Of a stretch of 64,000 nt of DNA, positions 8,936-19,339 are shown one piece after another. The first letter of the stretch is position 1. Each line of letters opens with the position of its first letter. Location of the stretch: the NCBI GenBank assembly GCA_944472135.2, contig OX235265.1:91978984-92042983 (forward strand). The letters are read 5' to 3'. The notes under the pieces are model-generated. The model was given only the letters and a program-made list of their open reading frames with translations, was not told the DNA's origin and made no database searches. The position numbers and the translations under genes are program-made. The DNA comes from Trichobilharzia regenti (Eukaryota > Platyhelminthes > Trematoda > Strigeidida > Schistosomatidae).

Positions 8936-9990
8936 GTTCCTTTGTGTTCCTAGTGGAACATAGGGCTTCAACTACACGTCTCCACTTGCTTCTGTCTTCT
9001 TTCTGCTGTACTTTTCACCTGCATCCATGTTAGTTCATACTCTTTCAACTCCTCTTCACACAATCTCCTCCATGTCACTCTTGCTCTGACATCTCACTCG
9101 TCGTGTGCTTCCCTTTCCACATGGTTCCATTTGACCGATGGCCTGAAGCGCGCGCGATGGCATCCAGAGGCGGCCTCCTCAGCCACGAGTGTCCAATCCA
9201 TCCATCTCCACTTTCTCCTGATGCATATTTGTTGGTTGGCGATTGGTTTGTTCTTGTTTTGTTTGTTTGTTCCCATAGTGTCTTTCTTGTTGGCAATTCT
9301 TTCCGGCCCGGCCCGGCCCGGCCATCTGATCTTCAGTATAGATCCAGCGAAGACAGTTGCTGGTTGATAAAGATCTGCATCGCAACAGGCTGTTGGAAGT
9401 ATTCTTTGTGACCGGCCCGCTACGTTTCTAATCCGTATAGAAGAGGTGACTGACTTGACGTTGTTTGTATTGAAAATCCGACCGGATTTTGTTGTTGATG
9501 GTGGCTGACTGACGAAGATTTCCAGATTGGTTTCAGGTTGATGATGAATGTGTTTCTCGCTTGTCTTCCCGATTTGCGCTCGATATGACATCCTCGTCCG
9601 TTCCGAGTGCCTGTAGTTGAGACAATGCTCAGTGCTAGATAAGTGAGTGAATGAAGTACTCTCTTTTAGAATCCTCCCGTTGATGGTGATCAGCGCTGGA
9701 TGTTGCTGCTGTTGTTGTTGGTTGTTTGGTTATTTTCATTACCTCCGTCTTGTCTATGTTGACCTGGAGTCCTGTCTTCACTGTCTGCTTCTTCGACCAG
9801 TCTGTCGATCTTCGCTTTTAAGTTTTCGATTTTGTGTGACATCAAATATCATCAATCATCCATACGCGAAATCCAGGTCTTCTAGATTCTTCACGTCGGT
9901 GGGTCCAGGATATCCCTCACTGTCTTCTCATTTTTACACTGTCTGACGAATAATCCAATCAGTCCACCACAATTAGGAATATCATTGGAG
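8936..9990 (-). mobile_element. RTE LINE, C-terminal half of ORF2 and 3' end
   Basis: Minus strand, from the 3' tail (GAAGCCCTATGTTCCACTAGG reversed at about 8947-8967) back through LKIRWPGRAGPERI, SIRIRNVAGRSQRIL and LEIFVSQPPSTTKSGRIF, toward the end of the RT domain near 9940-9990. Local GC-rich tandem GGCCC/GGCCG repeats at 9301-9323 are shared with the other copies of this subfamily. Frames shift repeatedly. Confidence 0.8.
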
Positions 9991-10484
9991 ATAATAAGCA
10001 GGCATCCTTGTCTGACTCCTGTGTTTACTAAGAGATTGCAATACAGATGTTCTATTGAAGCCTTCTTTTTCCACTCTTAACCCATGGGAATAATAATAAA
10101 TATGATATGATAATCTTCTCTGATATCATGATACATATTTCTCTTTTGTATTACTTTTCAAACTGGGCGTTGTACATAAGCTTGTTTTTTTTCTTATATT
10201 ATATGTATTTGCATAGTGATAATCGGTAAAAGGATAATCATCTGACAGGCAGTACAGTTTAGGTATGTCGCCAGCTGCGAAAAACATCTGTAAATATATT
10301 AGGCGTCGGCGGATAGTAAACATCGTCAATACTTTATGTTCAGTAATGTTGGTACAATTCTTCAGAAAATATAATAAGCAGACTAGCCAGACGACGTCTT
10401 CAAGTATGGTTTTACTTTGTTTGATACAGTTTTTGTTATAGAGAAACGACATGTAATTTATTTTTATGAACATGGTCAATGCCT
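9991..10484. other. No gene; end of RTE copy then unassigned sequence
   Basis: Up to about 10075 this may still be RTE (CCTTGTCTGACTCCTGTGTT matches 26755-26775). The rest is AT-rich with no recognised element. The 158-codon open frame at 10126-10602 (minus) has no motif and overlaps the Sm-alpha insertion. Confidence 0.4.
10472..10484. repeat. Left 13-bp target-site duplication of Sm-alpha composite
   Basis: ATGGTCAATGCCT here is repeated exactly at 10992-11004, bounding the whole 10485-10991 composite as one insertion. Confidence 0.85.
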
Positions 10485-10602
10485 GAATTGAATTTTTGAT
10501 TTTCCCGTCGATTGATTGGACCGAAGTGTTCGGTCTCAGGTTGACATGTCGGCTTCTTGTGCAGATGCTTCGACGATGTCTGGGGATTTGATTTGTATAC
10601 AA

Positions 10603-10649
10603 TTGGTGGATGGTGGCTAGCAGTGGAATCCAGGATGCGCATTTCGTCC
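10603..10649 (-). ncRNA. Half hammerhead of the Sm-alpha unit (3' part)
   Basis: The minus strand reads GGACGAAATGCGCATC followed by CTGGATTCCACTGC: stem II 3' side, GAAA, stem III and the 3' side of stem I. The CTGANGA half is absent, so it cannot cleave by itself. Confidence 0.8.
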
Positions 10650-10903
10650 AATTGTATACAAATCAAATCCCCAGACATCGTCGAAGCATCTGCACAAGAA
10701 GCCGACATGTCAACCTGAGACCGAACACTTCGGTCCAATCAATCCACGGGAAAATCAAAAATTCAATTCAATAATTAATATATGACCCGTTGCACAAGAG
10801 GTGGCTCTCGTGGCCCAAGTGGTCTAGGGTTAACGCTTTGGCGCTTGAAACTATGGGTAATGGGTTCGAGCCTCGGTGGGAACATCATCACTCACTGAGA
10901 AAT

Positions 10904-10964
10904 GCAGGTACATCCAGCTGACGAGTCCCAATTAGGACGAAATGCGCATCCTGGATTCCACTGC
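10904..10964 (+). ncRNA. Type-III hammerhead ribozyme, Sm-alpha family
   Basis: Stem I ATCCAG (10912-10917) pairs with CTGGAT (10951-10956). Core CTGACGAG (10918-10925), stem II TCC-CAATTA-GGA, GAAA (10939-10942), a tiny TGCGCA stem III, and cleavage after ATC (10948-10950). The Schistosoma Sm-alpha ribozyme has the same architecture, including the loop motif before stem I. Here the core reads CTGACGA (position 7 is variable in hammerheads) and the triplet is ATC instead of GTC. Self-cleavage is inferred. Confidence 0.9.
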
Positions 10965-10991
10965 TAGCCACCATCCACCAATTGTATACAA

Positions 10992-11004
10992 ATGGTCAAT
11001 GCCT
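10992..11004. repeat. Right 13-bp target-site duplication of Sm-alpha composite
   Basis: Exact copy of 10472-10484. Confidence 0.85.
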
Positions 11005-11127
11005 TTTTACAAATGAAACAGCTATAGCTTTATTTATAAACTTGAAAAAAGAAGGTTTAAGCCCTATGAGAGAAAATCCTTGATCCATAATAGAGAAGAT
11101 TTGTAGCTCAGGTGGATAATTTGCAAT

Positions 11128-12290
11128 TAATAGTGTTCTCTGAGCTCGTTGGTTTACTTGCCGAGCTTTCGTTGTCTCCCCTGCTGAACAACATCCCCTT
11201 TCAGCGCAATATTTTGCATAAAGTAAAATGATTTAAATTTTTCATGAGTGATATAATTGCGTGCATCTCCCGGTAACCATCTTTACATATGTATCGATCA
11301 TTTACTATTAACTTGGATTTCAAACTTTCTAGTCATATAATTTACTTTTTTATTAGTTGGTATATTTAGACTGTATTAACGTGTTTCTTAAGTGCATATT
11401 CATTTTAGTACCAGGTTTCTAGGATTTCCCTGACTGCACTTTTGATGGTGTTTCCTCTGTCTAAGATTTCGACATTATTCCAGTAATCAAACTGATTTCC
11501 ATAATTGTCTATATGCATTGATACTAAGGAATATATATCGTGTCTTTTCACGTCTGATTTGTGTTTCTGGATTCTAATTCAAAAGGGACGCCTACTTTAG
11601 CCGATATAATGCTTGTTCTAGTTCATGTTACTTGTAAAATATCTTTGAAATAATAGCTAGAATACTGAAAACGTTTGACATAGACATAGCAAACAAGCCA
11701 GTCAAATCACTTCATTCGAGATAACACAAACCGAAAGATCCATCAGAAAAAGGAGACGAAATTATTACCATTTACAAAATAAATTGTATGAACTGTAACA
11801 GGCATTACATCGGCCAGATTGAGCGTCCTCTTTCAATCAGAATTCAGGGACATAAATCAGCCGTAAAAAGAAACGACAGATATATATTCTTTCATATCAA
11901 TGCATATAGGCAATTGTGGACACCAGTTTGATTGGGATCATGTCGAAATTTTAGACAGAGGAAACACCATCAAAAGTGCAGTCAGGGAATTCCTAGAAGC
12001 CTGGCACTCAAACGAATATGCAATTAACAAATAGGTTAATATGAACCAAATATACCAACTAATAAGAGGTAACTCATATGACCAGAAAGTCTGAAATCCA
12101 ATTCGACAGAAAATGATCGATACATATGTAAAGATGGTTACCGGGAGATGCACGCAATTATATCACTCATGAAAAATTTAAATCCCTTCACTTTATGCCA
12201 AATACTGCGTTGAATATGTTGTCCAGAAGGACGACGAAAGCTCCGCAAGTAAACCAAGCAGCTCAGAGAACACTATTAATTGCACCCTTG
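11128..12290. mobile_element. PLE-E ends arranged head to head (imperfect palindrome)
   Basis: Minus-strand copy at about 11128-11625 and plus-strand copy at about 11640-12290 carry the same sequence: GIY-YIG domain, C-terminus and 3' UTR. The plus copy reads KINCMNCNRHYIGQIERPLS (about 11782-11841), then a HINAYRQLW block and FRQRKHHQKCSQGIP. The arms are diverged but collinear, including the outer AGTGTTCTCTGAGCT region. Neither side has the RT domain. Confidence 0.7.
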
Positions 12291-12785
12291 ATCTATATTG
12301 CTCCATGAGTTCTTTTCTCAAATGGTTAAAACATGTAACATTTATTAAAACCTCCAGCAATGAAAAGAAAGAAATCGTCATGACGAAGTAAAACACTAGA
12401 GTGTTAAAGCATCTTGAGGTTCATCTTGAGATTTATTATAATTTTCATGTAAAAAACATGAGAAGAGACAGAGTAAATCACTAAAACTGAAAGATGTAAA
12501 CTTACTAAGACCAGTGATTAAAATGGTTAGTCCCTTTGATAAATTTGAATAAGAAGACAAAATGTAGCGAGATGATGGTATCATGTCGTAGTTTCTTTAC
12601 AACCGCTTTACAATTAATATGGTTAACAGTAATAAAATAAAGTTCATGACAGTTAAATAAAAAACAAAAGTGCATACTAATGACCAATCATATTTAAATA
12701 TGTCAAGTAGTCCATGGTAGTCAAAGATTGAGGTATACTGTTTTTTGTACACATAGTTTAGGCTGTATGTGATTTTTATTTATTT
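12291..12785. other. No feature recognised
   Basis: AT-rich sequence. Short minus-strand open frames (12193-12687) lack motifs. Confidence 0.35.
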
Positions 12786-12789
12786 TTTG

Positions 12790-12971
12790 TTTTTGATTAC
12801 AGCTTGATTCCACACTGTATTATCGGTACAAGTACGGAATTTTCAGCATGGATATCAGTAGCCCAAATTTTGCGGGCCGACCATAGATATCAGGTGTGCG
12901 CTGGCAGAGGATCGAACCTTGGACCAAGTGCATGCTCGGCGAGAGTCCTAACCACTGTGCTACCGACGCAC
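12790..12971 (-). mobile_element. SINE-A
   Basis: Full-length minus-strand copy: head GTGCGTCGGTAGCACAGTGG and B-box GGTTCGATCC reversed at the high-coordinate end, tail TTGATTACAGCTTGATTCCAC at the low end. It abuts the PLE-D fragment at 12976. Confidence 0.85.
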
Positions 12972-12975
12972 ATGA

Positions 12976-13680
12976 ATCCATGAATCCAAAGTGCTTACAT
13001 CAGCTTCAATAACCAATCTTGAATTAGAGTTATGTGATGAAATAACTGTGAAACAGTAATTAATATTGATTTTGTGACCTGACATTAATAAGTGTTTTGC
13101 AATGGATGATGCTGGATTTCTATTCAGATTAGTCGCGTTGGGATTTTCGATATGATTTACTAGCCATTTTGGAATATGTTCTTTTCGACGACATTGGAAC
13201 ATTCTGTTAGTTCTACCGATATAGGTGTCACCGCAGCTGCAGGTGAACTTGTAGATACAGTTTGAAGTAGAGTCCACAGAATTTCGTCCTTTACTCGTAG
13301 GTACAGGAATCTAAAATGTTCGGCGAATGAGAAAAAGAGATGCGGCGTAGAATGTGCGTTTGATGGCTGACTAAAGTTTTTGGGCTAGCTGTCAACGGCA
13401 TAATCTGGTCACCCTTGAATGGTAGGTTAATAAAGATATCTTTCTTCAGTACAGAAGCTGTCTTTTCGAGATGTGGTTTTTCTTTACTGGGACAAGTGAT
13501 AAAATTCTCTGGATACCCATTAGCTAAAAATACTAGTGAGTAACATTCCTTATATAAACGAATTCCCCTACATCGAGATTCGAAGAGAGGTCGAATAAAC
13601 TTTGCTGCAGAACCAAATGAACTCACTGTATTTTGTTGGTTCGCACCAGTTGCGTACAACTCATAATGCTTGATTAAACA
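12976..13680 (-). mobile_element. PLE-D: linker and GIY-YIG endonuclease remnant
   Basis: The minus strand encodes a linker (GYPENFITCPSKEKPHLEK, about 13465-13521), INLPFKGDQIMPLTASPKT (about 13372-13430), and a well-preserved GIY-YIG start, YKFTCSCGDTYIGRTNRMF (about 13199-13255), followed by SIAKHLLMSGHKI. One frame break separates linker from endonuclease. The RT domain is missing. The related copy with RT is at 55150-56640. Confidence 0.75.
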
Positions 13681-13779
13681 AGTTGTAACACAATTTTAAA
13701 ATACACTTTTTTATCATTATGAGTCAATCCTGCAGTCAAGAATTTTTTTTGGAAAGCACAGCGCAGACCATGACATATC

Positions 13780-14633
13780 CGACAGGATGATTAGCTGAAG
13801 CCGTTATGCAAAGATTAAAATTAATAGCCCAAACTATAATTAGACCAAAAATCTGGGTACCTTATGCTAATGATACATTCATAATCATTAAAAGAAATGA
13901 TTTGGAATATACTCACAAATTAATAAAAAAAAAACATATCTAAAGACATTACATTCACAAGAGTAGAAGAGTTAGACAATAAAATTCCATCCTTGAATGT
14001 CTTAATCAGAAGAAGCACCACGGGAAATTTAGAGACACAAGTATGTAGAAAATCAATGCACACAGACCAAGTGCCTAACTATACTAGTAACAACGCAATT
14101 ACACACACACACAGAAGAAACTGTGTGCACACATTGTTTAAAAGAGTTCAACCTCACTGTAGCACTACTCTAGGGTCGAAAAGAACAGAGGAGAAATACC
14201 TACTAACCGTCTTCACAGTTTCATCAAAAAGTGTTTTTTTAGAATCGAGCCATAACACCAACAACAAGCTGACATCAAAGACCACGCGAAAATTCATCCT
14301 ACCATACTATACCATATACCATATAAAAAATATCTTTGAAATAACAGCTTTGATAATAACACCGTTTGAATAGATACAGCACACCAACCAGCCAGCCGGC
14401 CAGCCAGCACTATCACTTCATTCGATATTGTGTAATCCAAAAGATCCAACAGAAAAATAAGATAAAATCAGCAGCATTTACAAAATAAACTGCATAAACT
14501 GCGACAAAAACACTACATCGACTAAAGTGGGCGTCATCATTTCGAATATGATTCCACGAACATAAATTGGCGGCAAAAAGACACGAAATATATTCTTTGG
14601 TATCAGTATGTATTGATAATTTCGGACACCAAT
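13780..14633 (+). mobile_element. PLE-E RT and GIY-YIG remnant, 5' of nested RTE
   Basis: RPKIWVPYANDTFIIIKRND (13844-13903) is the RT catalytic region, with YADD changed to YAND (13863-13874), which would remove a metal-binding Asp. A decayed linker leads to YKINCINCDKN (about 14479-14511), the start of the GIY-YIG domain. The element is interrupted at 14634-14645 by an RTE LINE and continues at 15246. Confidence 0.7.
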
Positions 14634-14644
14634 TTGATTGGGAT
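14634..14644. repeat. 11-bp TSD of nested RTE (left)
   Basis: TTGATTGGGAT is repeated at 15246-15256, flanking the RTE copy. Confidence 0.8.
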
Positions 14645-15245
14645 TATTATTATTATTTTATCCTATAATTCCCAGAGGAACATAGGCCTTCAGCCTCAAG
14701 TCTCCATCGCCTTCGGTTTTCTGCCAACTTTTTTTACCCCGCTCCAAGTCTGCCCACATGCTTTCATCTCCTCTTCACATGACCTCCTCCAAGTCACTCT
14801 TGCAATGACGACCAACTCACTGCTTCCCTTTCGGGTTCCACTCGAGCGATGGCTTGTCCAGTGATGTCACTTGATCATTTGTTTCCTCAGCGTATGGCCA
14901 ATCCATCTCCATTTCTTCCTGCAAATTTGTTGCAAAATCGGTTCCTGCAGAGCTAGTTCGTTCACAGAGATCCTTGTTGCTGATCTCTTCTGGCCATCTA
15001 ATCTTGAGTATTGAGCGAAGACAACTGTTAATGAAGGTCTGAAGTTTGTTTGAGATGCTCTTTATGACGCGCCAAGTCTCTGATCCAATCGTATAGTAGC
15101 ACTGACTTCACATTGGAGTTGAATATCCGGATCTTATTTTTCATTCCGAAGAGTGATGTTGACCTCAACACAGACTTGAGAGTAATGATAGCTTGTCTTG
15201 CTTTTCCGATTCTGGCTTTGATATCCTCGTCAGTTCCGCCTGTAG
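14645..15245 (-). mobile_element. RTE LINE, 5'-truncated, inserted in PLE-E
   Basis: Minus strand: GTDEDIKARIGKARQAIITL (about 15175-15235), KIRIFNSNVKSVLLYDWIRD (about 15077-15135), then the SR2-type 3' tail and an AAT-rich end at 14645-14658. An 11-bp TSD at each side shows a clean insertion, truncated on its 5' side. Confidence 0.85.
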
Positions 15246-15469
15246 TTGATTGGGATAATGTAGAGATTTTCAAAAGAGGAAACAGCAAAAATGCAGTCAG
15301 GGAATTTCTAGAAGCCTGGTTAGTACTCAAGCGAATCAGCAATTAAAAACTACACATTATAATAAACCGGATTTGTTAGCTAATAAAAAGGTAGATCACG
15401 TGATAAGTGAGTTTGAATCCCAGGTCAATAAAATGGTCATTGGAGACATAAACTAACAACGAGTCACAA
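15246..15469 (+). mobile_element. PLE-E C-terminus, 3' of nested RTE
   Basis: Reads DWDNVEIFKRGNSKNAVREF and ends in LKRISN-stop near 15345, continuing the element cut at 14634. The 3' UTR follows and is cut by SINE-3 at about 15470. Confidence 0.7.
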
Positions 15470-15615
15470 ATAGCTCAGTGGTAATGTCTTGGACTGCAGC
15501 ACTAGGTGACGCGGGTTCAAATCTCAGAAGGATCATGAGTTCCTTCAAAGTTGCAGATACGCCTTGTTTATTGGCGAGTGCCAACTAGCCTTCAACCATC
15601 TAATATCATCGAGTC
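15470..15615 (+). mobile_element. SINE-3 with intact tRNA-like head, ribozyme core deleted
   Basis: A-box AATAGCTCAGTGG (about 15471-15483) and B-box GCGGGTTCAAATC (15511-15523), a tRNA-like fold region. The body GAGTTCCTTCAAAGTTGCAG leads to GGCGAGTGCCAACTAG and CAACCATCTAATATCATCG. The segment that should hold CTGATGA and GAAA is shortened, so the hammerhead is lost in this copy. It could be mistaken for a tRNA gene, but body and tail match other SINE-3 copies. Confidence 0.7.
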
Positions 15616-15790
15616 ACGGTATTGTTTGTCAAGAGATACAATTACATCATTCATAGAGAATTTGAGTACATTTTATACGAAAACCTGAGGTGAAGATATT
15701 GTCTAGAAGGGCGATGAGGTCTTCTCAGAGAACACGACTAATTCAACATCATATATCTGAGCTATAAATCATCTCCATTGTTTCAAAAGC
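15616..15790 (+). mobile_element. PLE-E 3' UTR
   Basis: ACAATTACATCATTCATAG, GAAGATATTGTCTAGAAGG and TCTCAGAGAACACGAC match 12150-12290, the PLE-E 3' end. Confidence 0.55.
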
Positions 15791-16350
15791 TAGTCTCTCT
15801 ACTTCGAGTATCCCTCTGGTTGGCATCTCCAGAAATCAAAAAGTATCCTTATTATGTTGCTACCAATAGTGTATCAATTCATGTGTAGCTATCAGAGAAG
15901 CTACACAGAAAGAACAGAGAGAACGGCCTATGTCAGACGCTTTGAACATGTACCAAGCAGCCTTCGACTAAAGCCACCGAATCGTTTGATCCTGTCGATT
16001 ACCAAACACCTGACACATACAGGTCAGTGTGTGGACGCATTGGGAGCATTCAGAATAATTTACAGACACCATATCTTAAGACTTCTTTGGTTTGCTGAAG
16101 GATTCACTCAAAAACAACTAGAATCAGACCACTGTGCTCAGGCGAGGTCCTTCGTTACTGATTACCCAATTGTCACTGACATTTTTGCCACTGCAAAAAC
16201 AAAATTATTAGTTATTTTGCGGTACAGTCGGCTCCTATAATATGCATATACACTTATAGTTTAAGATAACTGTATTAACCTTACATTTTGTTTTACTATG
16301 ACTTTCCCACATCAGTCCTTATTGGAGGACTGGTTCATGCTAACAGAAAA
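15791..16350 (+). mobile_element. PLE-F GIY-YIG remnant and 3' flank
   Basis: The frame gives IVYQFMCSYQRSYTERTERT (about 15863-15922), a GIY-YIG start with YIG changed to YTE. It continues VRRFEHVPSSLRLKPPN and SITKHLTHTGQCVD. The endonuclease motif is damaged. No RT domain is attached. Confidence 0.65.
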
Positions 16351-16895
16351 AATATATGTAAAAATTACATTATAACTAGTTTTACTAAATATCGTAGGTT
16401 GCACGCAGCTGATGAGAACTGATGAAACACAATAGATCCGTATTATTATGCACCAGTGTTTGTTCTATTTCTGTTCAAACCCAGAAATTTGCTCTGTGTT
16501 ATGTGATGGGAAACTAGGCGAGCAAAGGATTGTCAGCACGTGGATGGGAACAGAGGAAAGATGCCATTACATAAGAAATGCATTTCATCACTTGACCCAA
16601 ACTTCTTAATTGCAAATAAAAATTGTAACTGACATTTAATTTCAGCTAGTCATTTCACATATTTATCATGAAATGGTCTTTTAAAAGGCACTTCAAGCTG
16701 CAGCCACCTGTAGCTAGTGCTAATAAATGTATATTGTAGACTGAATGTTCATTTTGAGTATTTCAGCATCCTGTCTGACAATATTCCAAACTAAGTAATC
16801 ATTTTTATAAAGTCCCAGTATTTTGCTTGTTGACTAGATGTGATCTACAATTGTGGTTAGAAACTTTCAGGATGTTTGACCGCGTTATATATATC
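16351..16895. other. No feature recognised
   Basis: AT-rich, with no motif or repeat partner recognised in the window. Confidence 0.35.
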
Positions 16896-17860
16896 CAAAC
16901 CAAGTTCACCTTTAACAGTTTGAAAAAATTTGGACAGTGGGTATATGATGTTCATTATAATAAAGGTTAAGATATGCAGATGATACTTTTGTAGTGCTAA
17001 AACGAGATCTACACAGTTCATTCCTGGAGAAAATAAACTGTGTATCTCCCAGAATCCAGTTCACTTCGGAATCAGGCAGAATCAGACGTCGGTGAACTAC
17101 CATTTCTAGACTGCTTACTCAACAGGAGGGAAAACGGCCATTTTAGTAAATCTCTATTCAGGAAGAAAACCCACTCCAACAAATATTTAGACTTCAGATC
17201 ATCACACCAATTCAGCTCAAAGATTTCATTTGTTTTTCGTCTTCTTAGACGAGCACACTCTCTGATAACGGATGAAAAAGAAAAAAGAGAAGAAAATCAA
17301 ACATTACTCAGACTCTCAAGCAAAACAACTACTTAAGGAACTTCATCAACAAAATCAACACAGATATTAAGTATGGCCGAAAACGCATTCCGAAAACATG
17401 GACCTCAACAGTTGTCATTCCATTATAGATCAGAGATATCCGACGATATCAGAAGAGTACTCAATCAGCTCGACATCAGAATTTTCATCAAAACATCAGA
17501 TACACTGTAAAACAAACTTGTCCATATAAAAGACCAAATCCCTAAAGATTCTCTATCTAATTGTGTATGTAAAATTAAATGCTTGGAATGTAATACGATA
17601 TACATGGGACAAACATCTCGAGAAATCAAAATCAGAAAAAATGAACACCGTAGAGCCACATCTGTTCGACCACTGAGAAATCCGGTTGAACTAGAAAAAC
17701 TTGAAAAATCAGCCATAGGTTGTCTACACGCTATAGAATCAGGCCACAAAATTGATTGTGACAATAGTGAAATCATCATCCAGGAAAAGCATTTTAGAAA
17801 TCACAAAGAACGTCTAATATCAGAAGCACTTCACATCAAGTGGAATCCATATTGACTGAA
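16896..17860 (+). mobile_element. PLE-G: RT catalytic region and GIY-YIG endonuclease
   Basis: A pseudo-LTR-like stretch (16896-16965, matching 52930-53010) leads into YADDTFVVLKRDLHSSFLEK (16973-17032), an intact YADD box. GELPFLDCLLNRRENGHF (about 17088-17141) follows, then after frame breaks the endonuclease CLECNTIYMGQTSREIKIRK (17580-17639) ending HIKWNPY-stop at 17855. The sequence before YADD is lost. Confidence 0.75.
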
Positions 17861-18139
17861 TAGGATTGATGGACTAAAACAGAATTTGACCTGGTTACAA
17901 CACCCTCCTGTCATATGAAGTGATAAAATCAACACGAATGTGATAAGCAAGTTCACTATGTAAACACACACCGCTTTCATAATTTTACACACTGACCGAA
18001 TCCAACAATCTACACTTGGTTTTGTTATCTTTACCAATTGACCAACTTGACAACGAAAAATGACCCCAGACTGACGGACGATGATCGAGTTAGTAAACTT
18101 TGTTTTGATATCATAACAGATGTACTAAATACCCATTCA
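17861..18139 (+). mobile_element. PLE-G 3' UTR
   Basis: Shared with 53345-53660 (GACCCCAGACTGACGGACGA and TTTGATATCATAACAGA). Related 3' sequence occurs at 25470-25660 and 54640-54960. Confidence 0.7.
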
Positions 18140-19130
18140 TTCATAAGTAAATACACAGTTTAATTTTGTTCAGCGAAGAAGTTTCTTTTCGACGACTTCA
18201 TTTTCAAGCTGTACAGTCGTATTTATATTACAGAAAAAGATTATTAAGTGGCACTAAATAATTGCTCAGTCAATATACATATACATACGTGATAGGAATA
18301 ACGATAATTAAAATGTTATAAGGCGTAGAGTTGAAGTGGATGGATTACAAAATTATGAAAGATTGTTTTATAAGTGAATTGATACCAAAAATATTTTGAC
18401 AAAAAATGTCAAGCATTGTCTGAAAATTTAAAAAAAATTGGGAGTACGATTACGATAAGAATGAAGATGTGATGTGAAGTGAAGTGGAAGGAATTCAAGT
18501 GGTAAAATAAAATAAAAAGCTAGAAAGAACATTATTATGACCAAGGTAAAGAAAGGAGTTTGATAAAACGTTTTTGAATACATAATTTAGGTTTCTGTTC
18601 GTGTATAGCTAGAGCTTCGGCTATGCGTAAGTCAAGAAAACCTAAACTTTTGGAGCGATTCGATTTTGTCATGAACAGAAACCTAAATTATGTATTCAAA
18701 AACGTTTTGTGAAACCCTTTCTTTACCTTGGTCATAATAATGTTCTTTCTGGCTTTTTATTTTATTTTACCACTTGAATTCCTTCCACTTCACTTCACAT
18801 CACATCTTCATTCTTATCGTAATCGTACTCCCAATTTTTTTTAAATTTTCAGACAATGCTTGACATTTTTTGTCAAAATATTTTTGGTATCAATTCACTT
18901 ATAAAACAATCTTTCATAATTTTGTAATCCATCCACTTCAACTCTACGCCTTATAACATTTTAATTATCGTTATTCCTATCACGTATGTATATGTATATT
19001 GACTGAGCAATTATTCAGTGCCACTTAATAACGTTTTTCTGTAATGTAAATACGACTGTACAGCTTGAAAATGAAGTCGTCGAAAAGAAACTTCTTCGCT
19101 GAACAAAAATCTGTGTTTTTACTGATAAAT
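18140..19130. repeat. Long inverted repeat from PLE-H 3' UTR, arms about 435-460 bp
   Basis: Left arm about 18163-18605 (minus-oriented 3' UTR) and right arm about 18669-19108 (plus-oriented) are near-identical reverse complements. The spacer of about 60 bp (18606-18668) holds a small stem-loop, TAGCTAGAGCTTCGGCTATG. The same 3' UTR occurs singly at 63270-63760 and in diverged form at 60110-60560. The arms end in a hammerhead-like PLE-end motif. Confidence 0.85.
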
Positions 19131-19154
19131 AAATTTTGATTTGATTTTTTTTAT

Positions 19155-19333
19155 GTTTTGATTGCAGCTTGGTTCCACGCTGTATTGTCGGTACAAGTAT
19201 GGAATTTTCAGCCTGGATATCGGTAGCGCAGTTTTGCAGGCCGACCATAGATATCATGTGTGCGTCGGGAGGGATCAAACCCGGACCATATGCATGGTCA
19301 GCGAGAGTCCGAACCACTGTGCCACCGACGCAT
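19155..19333 (-). mobile_element. SINE-A
   Basis: Minus-strand full-length copy. Head at 19290-19333, with the B-box reading GGTTTGATCCC (one change). Tail at 19155-19200. Confidence 0.85.
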
Positions 19334-19339
19334 GGGTAT

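Larger units (their letters stand above)
10485..10991. mobile_element. Sm-alpha-like hammerhead SINE composite, 5' part inverted
   Basis: Plus strand 10650-10991 holds the unit tail (10650-10790), then a tRNA-like head with A-box TGGCCCAAGTGG (10811-10822) and B-box GGGTTCGAGCC (10862-10872), then a hammerhead (10904-10964) and the start of the next tail. Minus strand 10485-10649 holds the 3' half of a hammerhead and the same tail, so 10484-10602 and 10650-10770 are inverted arms. The plus part is thus about one circularly permuted unit (roughly 342 bp). A 13-bp TSD encloses everything. Confidence 0.85.

Noticed and set aside
9094..9591. A 165-codon minus-strand ORF as a host gene
   Set aside because: Its residues match the RTE ORF2 C-terminal region found in five other places, with frame breaks.
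10126..10602. A 158-codon minus-strand ORF
   Set aside because: No domain, AT-rich composition, and its start lies inside the Sm-alpha insertion.
15470..15540. A tRNA gene (A-box and B-box at near-canonical spacing)
   Set aside because: Body and tail match SINE-3 copies elsewhere in the window; no complete cloverleaf with matching acceptor stem was found by eye.
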